From: Sialis fuliginosa
Lineage: Eukaryota; Arthropoda; Insecta; Megaloptera; Sialidae
Direction: 5' to 3'
NCBI GenBank assembly: GCA_961205875.1
Contig: OY540822.1
Coordinates: 126,501 to 190,500 of the forward strand
Length of the DNA: 64,000 nucleotides
The notes under the pieces are model-generated. The model saw only the letters and a program-made list of their open reading frames with translations, searched no databases and was not told the DNA's origin. The stretch's first letter is position 1. Each line of letters begins with the position of its first letter. This document shows, one piece after another, positions 53,778 to 64,000 of this stretch. Made by a program: the position numbers and the translations under genes.

Positions 53778-55905
53778 CACTCACGGAAAAAATTAAAGGA
53801 CCACTTTTATTTTTCGAAAAAATTGCTCATTTTCTAAGTAATGCCGATAGGTCAAATATGATCCTTTTTTTACTTATAGGATATGAAAATTGAAGGAAAT
53901 TATATCATCTTTTCGAATTTGGGGGTATTTTTGTGTTTTTAAACTTATTTTTGTGACAAAATCGCGGTTTAATAAAAAATAAAAAAATGAATTTTTTTTG
54001 CAATTTTGATAGTTACCCACGGGGATGTTAAATTTTTTTTCTAAAATTTCAAGATAACCGTTTGGTAGGAAATTTTTTCCGCTTTAAAACTCTTTTTCTT
54101 TGTTTTATAATTTTTTGGTGTCGCGATATTTGAGTTTGAATGAAAAAAGTACCAAAAAGTTTTAAACGACCATAAAGTGCCTAATGTTGGTCGCACAGAA
54201 AAGAAAAAAAAGAATATTATAGCTTAAATAATCACCTATTATCTAGTAGAATTTAAAAAGTGTTTAATTGTAACTTAACACTTCAAATACGAAAAACAAA
54301 ACAATGTTCGAATTTAAATAATCCTGTAAAAATAACCTTTTTTTAATCATAGATCTAATGTTTAAAATGTATCCAGAAATTAAGTTCTATCAAAGAATAT
54401 GAAAATTAGACTTATTACCTTCTATGTGAACAAAGGTTCTAGTAAAAATCTTTTAATTTGGCTGAGAAATTGCATTTTGAATTTTTTATATACGTTTAGG
54501 ATTAGACCGTACTTTTATAACAAGTTTTTCTTTGGATTTTTTTTTCGAAAAAAAATCAATTTTTGAGAAAAATTGTAAGAGGGAGAAAGTTTTTCTTTCT
54601 TGTTAAAGAATATTCATAATTTTTTCAGATGTTTTATATCAATATTGTGGGATCAAGTTTATTTTTAATAGGGTACTTTTTCATTCAAACTTGAATATCT
54701 CGGTATCAAAAAATGTGACAAACATTTTTTAAAAAGCATTTTGAAGCTGAGAAAATTTACTAAAATTTCAATGAAAATTAATTTAACTGTCGAAATCAAT
54801 AGTCTTTCATATGTACGTTGTTGAACGTTTTTTCATGACCACACGCAGTTGACTAAAAATTGAAATTTTTTGCAATAATGGAAGTTTCACACGGGGATGT
54901 ATGATTTTTTTTTTTTAATTCCATGATATTCATCATTTAGTAAATTTTTTCAGCTTTAAAATGCTACTTAAAAAATGATTGTCACATTTTTTGATGCCGA
55001 AATATTCAAGTTTGAATGAAAAAGTACCTTATTAAAAATAAACTTGATCTCACAATATTGATATAAAACATCTGAAAAAAATTATGAATATTCTTTAATA
55101 AGAAAGAAAAAATGTTTCCCTCTTACAATTTTTCTCAAAAATTGAATGTTTTTTGAAAAAAAATCACAAAGAAAAACTTGTTATAAAAAGTACGGTCAAG
55201 TCCTAAACGTATATAAAAAATTCAAAATGCAATTTCTCAGCCAAATTAAAAGATTTCTACTGAAATCTTTGTTCACATAGAAGGTAATAAGTCTAATTTT
55301 CATATTATTTGATAGAACTTAATTTCTGGATACATTTTAAACATTAGGTCTATGATTAAAAAAGGGTTAATTTTACAGGGTTATTTAAATTCGAACATTG
55401 TTTTTCGTATTTGAAGGGTTAAGTTAAAATAAATTTTTTTTAAATGCTACTAGACAATAGGTGATTATTTAAGCTTTAATATTCTTTTTTTTTATTTTCT
55501 GTGCGACCAACATTAGGCCATTTAAAACTTTTTGGTACTTATTTCATTCAAACTCGAATATCGCGACACCAAAAAATTATAAAACATATTTGAAAAAGAG
55601 TTTTAAAGCGGAAAAAATTTCCTACCAAACGGTTATCTTGAAATTTTAGAAAAAAAATTTAACATCCCCGTGGGCTTTCAAAATTGCAAAAAAAATCAAT
55701 TTTTTTATTTTTTATTAAACCGCGATTTGGTCACAAAAATAAGTTTAATAACACATACCCCTAAAATCGAAAAGATAATAAAATTTCCTTCAATTTTCAT
55801 ATCCTATAAGTAAAAAAACGATCATATTTGACCTATCGGCATTACTTTGAAAATGAGCAATTTTTTCGAAAAATAAAAGTGGTCCTTTAATTTTTTCCGT
55901 GAGTG
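53778..55905. mobile_element. 2.1-kb foldback element, TA-flanked
   Basis: Ends CACTCACGGAAAAAATTAAA and its inverse, flanked by TA (53776-53777, 55906-55907). The two arms, about 1 kb each, are inverted copies almost throughout (aatgccgataggtcaaatat; catagaaggtaataagtcta; caatattgatataaaaca...). TA targets suggest Tc1/mariner mobilisation. No transposase frame. Confidence 0.9.
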
Positions 55906-55907
55906 TA

Positions 55908-57362
55908 TTATTATTTTCATTACATTTGTATGTTCCACATATGTTCTAAATAGTGTTATTTAAAAATATTTTAATTTATGTCATTTATAACAATAAAATA
56001 CTTCTTTTGTTTTTATAGCTGACAGATGAATTCAAAATAAAATTTTTTCGTATTATCAACATAAATATGAATTTTTTGGCTAAAATTCTAAAATAACAGT
56101 CAATAATTGGAAATATGCTTTTAAACAAATGTATTAATATATGTAGTTTATGTAGTATATAAACCAATTTGACTTTCTTATAAGCATTTAAAGTGAATAA
56201 TTCATAATTTGATTTTGATCGTTCATTGCATCTAGATTTACAATATTTTTGACTCAGACTGTACGTGCCATACATCTTTAATAGAACATATATGTAACAC
56301 CGAGTCCAATGCGCTAGACCAAAGCAGTTTTTTTTTTTTTTGGTTTTAAAGGGCAATTTTTTTTAATTGTTATGCCTTATATATTTTGAGTTTTTCGTTG
56401 TGCATATTCAAAGAATTTTTTTAGCAAACTTGTTTTAGCTCATCACAAAAAAAAGTCATAGATTTCATAGCGGGAGAGGGCCCGTTGAAAATCCTGGACT
56501 AGTGGCCCGGTTGTGTGTGAGGGGAGGGGGGGAGGGTAATTTAATTCTACAATTATTACACAGAACCACAAATTAATTTTCTAGTACCCGCTGCCAGGAC
56601 CAGCTGTTTCGAATATCATATCAAGGTTTTGGTCTAAAATTTAAAATCAAAATTTATATCACGATTTTTGACAATATCAAAATTTGACTTATATTTAAAT
56701 ATTAGTTTGGGTTTTAGAACGTCCAAATACATGCGGAACTTTACGTTCAAGAACTTTTAAAGTTGTGGTTCTATGTTATTAAGATTGTTTTTTAAACTAT
56801 ATTGGGTGTTTTGTAATAAATGTAATGTTTATGTATTTATAAATAAATAATATATAACTTAAATTGTAAAAATGTTTTCTATCCTTATATTGTTGGTTCA
56901 ATTGTTATTACTTTGGAAATATATTAGTTAAGTAAAAACCTTATACTTATAAAAATGGGACCATTAAAAAAGTTGAGTTTATAATGTTATATTTAATAAA
57001 TTTTAGAATATTACGGAAAGACCCAAAAATGTACAAAATATACATAAACATAACCAGAAGAATGAAATTTTTTTATAATTAAATTAAAAAATTAGATTAA
57101 TTTTGTGAGTAGTTTTCAACACTATGAAGCGATTGTGTCGCAGTTGAGAACCACTGGTTTGTAGCAGATGTCCACCATTGGTAACTAGCGACTAGCGAGT
57201 GATCAGTGAACTACAATACATCAGTTTCCGCTGTACTCTAAACGTTGATTGTTTGTTAACACTATGTATTATTTCTAATATTATTTGGATTATGAAGTCC
57301 AGAGTTGCAGTTTTACTTAAATAATTTATATATTGTAAGATTTTACTTGAAAGTGTACAAAA
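55908..57362. other. Intergenic; Helitron 3' end
   Basis: At 56295-56317 there is a Helitron 3' terminus (taacaccgagtccaatgcgc then tag) with most of the element missing. A GAGGGGAGGGGGGGAGGG purine tract lies near 56518. The rest is AT-rich; minus-strand frames here have no motif. Confidence 0.5.
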
Positions 57363-60300
57363 ATGATTCATGTGAAACAAGAAGATATACAAGAAGAAAG
57401 CGATCTTCTTCAAGAAGTTGAAATTTATGATGAATTTCAAATATATTACAAGCAAGAATACCAGGTAATTAAATACAGTGTTCGATATTGAATAATCAGA
57501 GTAATATTACTATAATAAGGTTCATGGGCGTAGCACGGATTTTGTTCAGAGAGGGGCAAAAATTTTTTTTTTGAAACCGATTGGTCGGTGTGTTTTGCCT
57601 AGGACCCCGAGGTAATGAGAGAGGGGTGAGCAAAAAAATCTCTCACATTATTATGGTAACCTTACCTAAAAGTTTTATAAAAAAAATTTTTAATAAAAAT
57701 ATTTTCAATGGGCCTCAAATTTTTAGCTTCTGGGACCTCGAAATGTGTAAGAACGGCTCCGATAAATGGCCATTAATGTAAACATTTGGTAAATCCTTTT
57801 TTTTTCTTAAATTTAATTCTATCGTTTCGTTGCAACTTGGAACTTTGGCTCGTGAAAATCCGTGATTTTCATTAGCTTAATAAATTAATTTTTTGGTGTG
57901 TTCTTGATTATTATCGAGGAATTGCAAAAGAGCTATGAAAAAATTAACATTTTCATTATTTATTATATCTCTTGATAGGTGCGCAAAAAGTAACAATGAA
58001 AAGTCATTCTTTTTTCATTTCTTCTTTTATTTTCGCCACATTTTTTTCAATCAATTAAATTTATATGTATGTGCATATCTTTTTGAAGACATAATCCTCT
58101 ACAAAAATGTACTCTACGTTGCTATTTTGGCACCCCCCCCCTGCCCCGCCCTGGCTACTCCCATGATAAGGTTATGTATTGATTGGTAATGAAATGTTTG
58201 ACATGTTACGCGCATGCGCGAATGTAAAAGTAAGAAAAGACAGCAGTTCCAAAACAATTGTATTAAAAGAAATTTTCTTTTTATTATATAAATAAATTTA
58301 ATTTAGAATTTAGATGCATTTTAAAAACAATACTGTTTGACTTATTTTTAGGGTTCCGAAGAAACCCTATTAATCTCTCTTTGTCGTCCGTCCGTCCTTT
58401 TCACTCAAAGCTAAATAGCTCGTAAACTATATAAGCTAGAAACTTGAAATTTTTACTGAACATGTAAAATGACACCCTCTAGTAAAATATGTACAAATTT
58501 ATTAAATAAATAATTTTTCGGGGGGGGGGGGGGGGGGGGCAATAAGCTAGGTAAAAAAAATATTTTTTTTATACCAAGGCATGTGGCAAGTTAAAATGTA
58601 TAACCAAACAAGCGGAATGTGACTCTTTTTCTATTTTTTTTCTAAATCGAAAATTGTGCCTGTAGGGGGCTTTAAAGAAAATCCAAAAAAACAAAAAAAT
58701 TATATACCAAGACGTGTGGTATGTCAAAATGTACATCTCTAACTCTGTAACTACTGGCTCAAAAAAACTGAAAAAAATTTGGTAACGAGGCTTTGGTGAG
58801 ACTACCAACGACAAATACTAAAATCAACATTATAATTTTTAATTTTGGAATTATAGGGAGGGGCGTCATAGAATTTTGTTATTTTGATATCTAGGCATGT
58901 GGTATGTCAAAATATAGATCTCAATTAGTAGAACTTGACACTTTTTTATATTTTAACATTAACTTAAAATTGCAGCTGTAAAAGGTTCCAAACATTTCAC
59001 GTAGTACGTACTTCGGAACCCTTATGGCATACATTATTTTTAGACATATAGTTCGATATTATCAAAATTAATATTCTAAAATGGCCAAAAGACTTCCATT
59101 TAAATGCTTCATTTTTGTGCAGTAACTTTACCATCACATGGATTTAAACATTTTTTTGACGTTAATTTGAATTCAGAATATTAGAAACCGTAGGTAAAGG
59201 TGAATGAAAATGTAAAAAAGTAATATAAAATAATTTGGGTTGCTAAAACGATAAATAACATGATATTTTGTTAAGTATAAAAGGTATTGAAAATGAGTAT
59301 CTTTGAACATTATCTCAAAATTCTATTCATATTCACGTAAAATCGTCAAATGCTCGTTTTATCGACTTATCCATTGTTGTTTTGCAGGGGGACTTGCAAG
59401 TTAAAGAAGAAAATCTGCTAGACACCGACATTAAAAATGAGCCAAAAGAAAACGAAGATATTAGCGAAGAAACAAAATACAGTGATGAATATTTAAATGC
59501 AAATAATGGAAATAAAATACAACATTCTGACCAACGACCTTTTAAATGTAACCAATGTGAATTCAGTTGTAAAACAACAGAAGTTTTGAGTAGACATAAA
59601 TTAACACATTCTGAACAACGCCCTTTTAAATGCGACCAATGTGAATTTAGTTGTAAACAAATAGGAATTTTGAGTAGACATAAATTAAAACATTCTGATC
59701 AACGCCCTTTTAAATGCGACCAATGTGAATTTAGTTGTAAACAAATACGATTTTTGAGTACACATAAATTAAAACATTCTAACGAACGTCCTTTTAAATG
59801 TAATCATTGTGAATATAGATGTAAACTAATAAGTAGATTGACATCTCATAAATTAACACATTCTGATCAACGACCTTTTAAATGCGACCAATGTGAATTT
59901 AGTTGTAAACAAATAGGAATTTTGAGTAGACATAAATTAAAACATTCTGATCAACGCCCTTTTAAATGCGACCAATGTGAATTTAGTTGTAAACAAATAC
60001 GATTTTTGAGTACACATAAATTAAAACATTCTAACGAACGTCCTTTTAAATGTAATCATTGTGAATATAGATGTAAACTAATAAGTAGATTGACATCTCA
60101 TAAATTAACACATTCTGATCAACGACCTTTTAAATGCGACCAATGTGAATACAGTTGTAAACAAAAAAGTAGTTTGAAATATCATAAATTAACACATTCT
60201 GATCAACGACCTTTTAAATGCGACCAATGTGAATTTAGTTGTAAACTAAAATCTGGTTTATATGATCATAAGTCAACACATTCTAACCAACGTCCTTTTA

Positions 60301-61762
60301 AATGTAATCATTGTGAATATAGATGTAAACTAATAAGTAGTTTGAATAGACATAAATTAACACATTCTGATCAACGACCTTTTAAATGCGACCAATGTGA
60401 ATACAGTTGTAAACAAAAATGTAGTTTGAAATATCATAAATTAACACATTCTGATCAACGACCTTTTAAATGCGACCAATGTGAATTTAGTTGTAAACAA
60501 ATAGGAATTTTGAGTAGACATAAATTAAAACATTCTGATCAACGCCCTTTTAAATGCGACCAATGTGAATTTAGTTGTAAACAAATACGATTTTTGAGTA
60601 CACATAAATTAAAACATTCTAACGAACGTCCTTTTAAATGTAATCATTGTGAATATAGATGTAAACTAATAAGTAGATTGACATCTCATAAATTAACACA
60701 TTCTGATCAACGACCTTTTAAATGCGACCAATGTGAATACAGTTGTAAACAAAAAAGTAGTTTGAAATATCATAAATTAACACATTCTGATCAACGACCT
60801 TTTAAATGCGACCAATGTGAATTTAGTTGTAAACTAAAATCTGGTTTATATGATCATAAGTCAACACATTCTAACCAACGTCCTTTTAAATGTAATCATT
60901 GTGAATATAGATGTAAACTAATAAGTAGATTGACATCTCATAAATTAACACATTCTGATCAACGACCTTTTAAATGCGACCAATGTGAATACAGTTGTAA
61001 ACAAAAATGTAGTTTGAAATATCATAAATTAACACATTCTGATCAATGACCTTTTAAATGCGACCAATGTGAATTTAGTTGTAAACAAATAGGAATTTTG
61101 AGTAGACATAAATTAAAACATTCTGATCAACGCCCTTTTAAATGCGACCAATGTGAATTTAGTTGTAAACAAATACGATTTTTGAGTACACATAAATTAA
61201 AACATTCTAACGAACGTCCTTTTAAATGTAATCATTGTGAATATAGATGTAAACTAATAAGTAGATTGACATCTCATAAATTAACACATTCTGATCAATG
61301 ACCTTTTAAATGCGACCAATGTGAATACAGTTGTAAACAAAAAAGTAGTTTGAAATCTCATAAATTAACACATTCTGATCAACGACCTTTTAAATGCGAC
61401 CAATGTGAATACAGTTGTAAACTAAAATGTAGTTTGGAATCTCATAAATTAACACATTCTGATCAACGCCCTTTGTAAATATGTCCAATGTGAATACAGT
61501 TGTAAACTAAAATGTAGTTTGGAATCTCATAAATTAACACATTCTGATCAACGCCCTTTGTAAATATGACCAATGTGAATACAGTTGTAAACTAAAATGT
61601 AGTTTGGAATCTCATAAATTAACACATTCTGATCAACGACCTTTTAAATGCGACCTATGTGAATATAGTTGTAAACGAAAAAAATGCTTAGATTTACATA
61701 AATTAACACATCCCAATAATGTTTTGAGTGAATGGTTTAGACAATCGATCGAAAAAGAATAG
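57363..61762 (+). CDS. C2H2 zinc-finger protein with expanded finger array and broken 3' tail
   Basis: Exon 1 57363-57464 (34 codons) joins in phase 0 to 59388 onward; the first stop is TGA 61047-61049, giving 587 residues. The N-terminal part is acidic with VKQE, VKEE and IKNEP motifs, typical SUMO-acceptor-like sites of insect finger proteins. Then come C-x2-C-x12-H-x3-H fingers of 28 codons linked by HSDQRPFKC: 18 before the stop. Further fingers continue beyond it, interrupted by a second TGA (61299-61301) and two +1 frameshifts, to a natural-looking C-terminus and TAG at 61760-61762, followed by AATAAA near 61782. Predicted nuclear DNA-binding protein. The stop CGA to TGA is a transition. 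Confidence 0.75.
57523..58165. mobile_element. TIR element with 8-bp duplication in the zinc-finger intron
   Basis: Ends CATGGGCGTAGC and GCTACTCCCATG, flanked by perfect 8-bp repeats ATAAGGTT (57515-57522, 58166-58173). hAT-like by duplication length. 643 bp; short frames inside are not genes. A related end (atgggcgtcgcatgg) is at about 63369. Confidence 0.82.
58346..59023. repeat. Interspersed repeat with GGGTTCCGAAG ends
   Basis: Begins tagggttccgaagaaaccct and ends cttcggaaccct. Contains the cgtccgtccgtcc stretch often seen in insect dispersed repeats and a run of about 19 G (58521-58539). Located in the zinc-finger intron. Confidence 0.65.
59548..61720 (+). repeat. 84-bp finger units in a 588-bp higher-order repeat
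   Basis: Finger DNA units of 84 bp. A block of seven fingers repeats with an exact period of 588 bp: the aaataggaat word of one finger type is at 59911, 60499 and 61087. An earlier partial block starts at 59659. Confidence 0.92.
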
Positions 61763-61882
61763 TTCGAAATTTTACATTAAAAAATAAATTCCAGGTTAAT
61801 TTGATATAAATTACGGGAATGTATTAACCTGAAATTTTATGTAATATTTGAATATTTCGAAATATTCATTTCAAGTAACTAA

Positions 61883-62208
61883 TGTCCGGTATCATAAAGG
61901 ACCTAACAAATTTGTTAGCTAACAAACACTTTCAACTGAGATATCAAACTTATATGACAGTTCTTTTGGAGTTTGTTGATGACTTTGACAAGTTTCGCGC
62001 ACGCGTTGAAGGTAAATACGAACGGTATTAAAACAGTGGTGATGTTATGAAAATTATTTTGTACGGTCAAAGATGCCAACTGTGTTACAATTAGTTGAAG
62101 TGTCACTGCTCTAAATTCCATAACTAATCCATAGATACTAGTACAGTATTAATACCCCATTTGAATGTAATTGTTAGCTAACAAATTTTGTTTTTATAAT
62201 ACCGGGCA
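61883..62208. mobile_element. Harbinger-type MITE, subfamily B
   Basis: TGTCCGGTATCATAAAGG and its inverse, flanked by TAA (61880-61882, 62209-62211). Close relative of 36566-36879. Confidence 0.85.
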
Positions 62209-62211
62209 TAA

Positions 62212-62996
62212 ATGTAGTTTAATAATAATACAAATTGAACGAAAACAACAATTAAACGTGTGAAAATTGACAGTTATAAATTGTTAAAGAAGAAAATAAT
62301 TGGAAAATTATCAAATTTTGTATAAACATCAGGTACTTACATGTAATGTTTATTTTCTATAAAACCATTTAATATTTTTGGTTGAGGCATACTGGTATAC
62401 AACTATTGTAAGTTGTAACGACCTATAACTTATTGTTACCAAAAAAATCAATATTAATAATTAGAATTATTTGAAACTTTGTCTTTATGATTTTTTTTCT
62501 ATGTGATTTAATGTGATTAATATTACTTATTGTTAGTAAATAAATGTCAATATGTATGGCAGATAATATTATATCAAATTAATAATCTGCCGAAAGTAAA
62601 TTTCTGTGATGTATTCTGTGGGCTTTAATTGTACCCTCCTTAAGGAATGATAAAAAGATAAAATTCTATTTTATCCAAATTATAGTGTTTATTTAGTAAT
62701 GGGGGTCTACGACAAAAAACTGATAGGTCTACAGAAAAAACTCTGTACCAAAAATGGTTCGTTTTTAAATTAGGTCAAACCAATATTAATCAAAATTTAC
62801 AATTGATATTTTTTATATAAATAAATATAGGTATATACAATAAATAAATATAAAGTAAAAATTTAATAAAATTATTATATTTATATAGCTTAACCCTTTG
62901 GACGCGTAACACGAAAAAAAATATGCTCTAAAAAATGCAGTTTTGCCACCAAAAATAAAATGTTCCAAAATTTTTTTTTATTATGTACTTAATGTA
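62212..62996. other. Intergenic AT-rich sequence
   Basis: No gene recognised; the right edge is the direct repeat of the next element. Confidence 0.4.
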
Positions 62997-63329
62997 GGAG
63001 ACCGGGGTATTGTGAGCCACTTTTTTATATGCTCAACGGGCTGCCATAAAATCAAGTTTTCCTTCAAATTTCAACGCGGGATGTTGTAGTATGACTAATT
63101 ACCTTTCTTTAAGTCACAATAGTTTAATCGAATATCTCTGAATTGGATTATTTTTATTTGTTGACAGAGCAAAATAACGATGCGGGTGCGCACGTTTACT
63201 GATGATGGAAATATTAGCTTATCATGAGACAAGTCGATGACAGTTGTTCGCAGCTGTCATGATTCACTAGGAAAAAAAATATGGCGCTGGCTCACGATTC
63301 CCCGTGGCTCACAATACCCCGGTCTCCCC
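62997..63329. mobile_element. MITE with long perfect TIR
   Basis: Starts ggagaccggggtattgtgag and ends with the exact inverse; flanked by tacttaatgta on both sides (62986-62996, 63330-63340). 333 bp, non-coding. Confidence 0.8.
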
Positions 63330-63340
63330 TACTTAATGTA

Positions 63341-64000
63341 AGGCATCAAATAAAATATTTACAAAACATGGGCGTCGCATGGTTTTAGTTTTGAAGGGGG
63401 TAGAAAGAATCAAAAAATTAATTAAAGAAAACAAAACAGCAATTATTAAATAAATTAAAATTTATAAGAGTAACAGTATGAACATACATATATATAAAAA
63501 TGAAATTAATTACAACCTTCTATACGCGACAAGGGGTGAAATATACAATTTTTCCATTACTTGATTTTTATTCGATATATAAAATCGTAAATATCTCGGC
63601 TCCTATGCGAGATATGGGTTTGTTTTCCCTCCTAAAACCCCCTCCCCCGTAGTATTTTTTCCACTGGATCAAATAAAACTAATTCAACCCTCCATACGTA
63701 ACAGGAGATGAAATTAAAAAGAATATTAAACATTATACAAAGTCGTAAATATTTTGGATCTTAGTTGAAAATTGCAAGAACCCACCCCCTGTCTACCCTC
63801 GCCATTAGGGGTTGAATGTCGAAATTTTTATTTTTTTTAAGACTATTTTGCCCGAATTATTCTTTATGCAGATAAACATATCAAAAGCCCACCCTCGACC
63901 CCTTCCTATACTATTAGGGTTGAATGTAAATTTTTTTATTGAATATTATTTTGACCAAATTTAAAAATTTAACACCAATCCCCCCCTCTACTCCCTAGGG
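63341..64000. other. Repeat debris at the window end
   Basis: Contains diverged tandem phrases (accttctatacgcgac; accctccatacgtaac; ttaggggttgaatgt / ttagggttgaatgt) that suggest a dispersed repeat running past the window. No gene. Confidence 0.45.

Noticed and set aside
55985..56356. 123-codon minus-strand frame
   Set aside because: Starts in a Helitron end with a T-run and has no motif or splice signals.

Overview
The window reads as strongly AT-rich, repeat-dense insect nuclear DNA. The evidence is spliced genes with GT..AG introns, promoters with a TATA box followed by the arthropod initiator TCAGT, an env-bearing Ty3/Gypsy (errantivirus-type) retroelement primed by a tRNA-Ser-like site, Helitrons, hAT/Harbinger/piggyBac/mariner-type MITEs, a C-type lectin, and a C2H2 protein with KxE-rich N-terminal motifs. 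The insect order cannot be fixed from sequence alone.

Layout. 1-4500: large foldback repeats and one exon-like fragment. 4501-12222: a complete errantivirus-like element with 349-bp LTRs that look identical and a 4-bp target duplication (CGTG), so a very young insertion; gag, pol (via a -1 slip site) and env are all open. 12223-24000: Helitron, hAT and foldback elements, several ~0.9-kb copies of one interspersed repeat, and broken pieces of ankyrin, mariner-transposase and CUB genes. 24008-27360: a six-exon secreted C-type lectin gene with its own promoter. 27900-35300: foldbacks, hAT and Harbinger MITEs, a second Helitron, and duplicated remains of a small cysteine-containing exon set. 35595-42299: the most interesting locus, a gene whose phase-1 exons join a CBP/p300 TAZ1-like zinc finger, a possible PD-(D/E)XK-like domain, a NACHT ATPase and an ankyrin array, with one in-frame TAG inside the ankyrins. 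42751-43034: a coding-like exon on the minus strand, with one frameshift. 43184-44934: a terminal-inverted-repeat element holding 16 copies of a 65-bp satellite. 45310-49290: a decayed R/G/Y-rich gene and piggyBac-type, mariner-type and nested MITEs. 49682-52984: three small unrecognised genes with compact promoters. 52982-55905: two elements inserted at the end of the third gene, one of them a 2.1-kb foldback. 57363-61762: a C2H2 zinc-finger gene with a 7-finger (588-bp) higher-order repeat and a broken 3' tail.

The genes do not form one pathway. The NLR-like gene and the lectin are both plausible innate-immunity genes, and the two protein-repeat arrays (ankyrin 99 bp, zinc finger 84 bp) show the same behaviour: near-identical DNA units, recent expansion and in-frame stop codons. 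Exon joins are read from splice signals and phase only; no transcript evidence is available.
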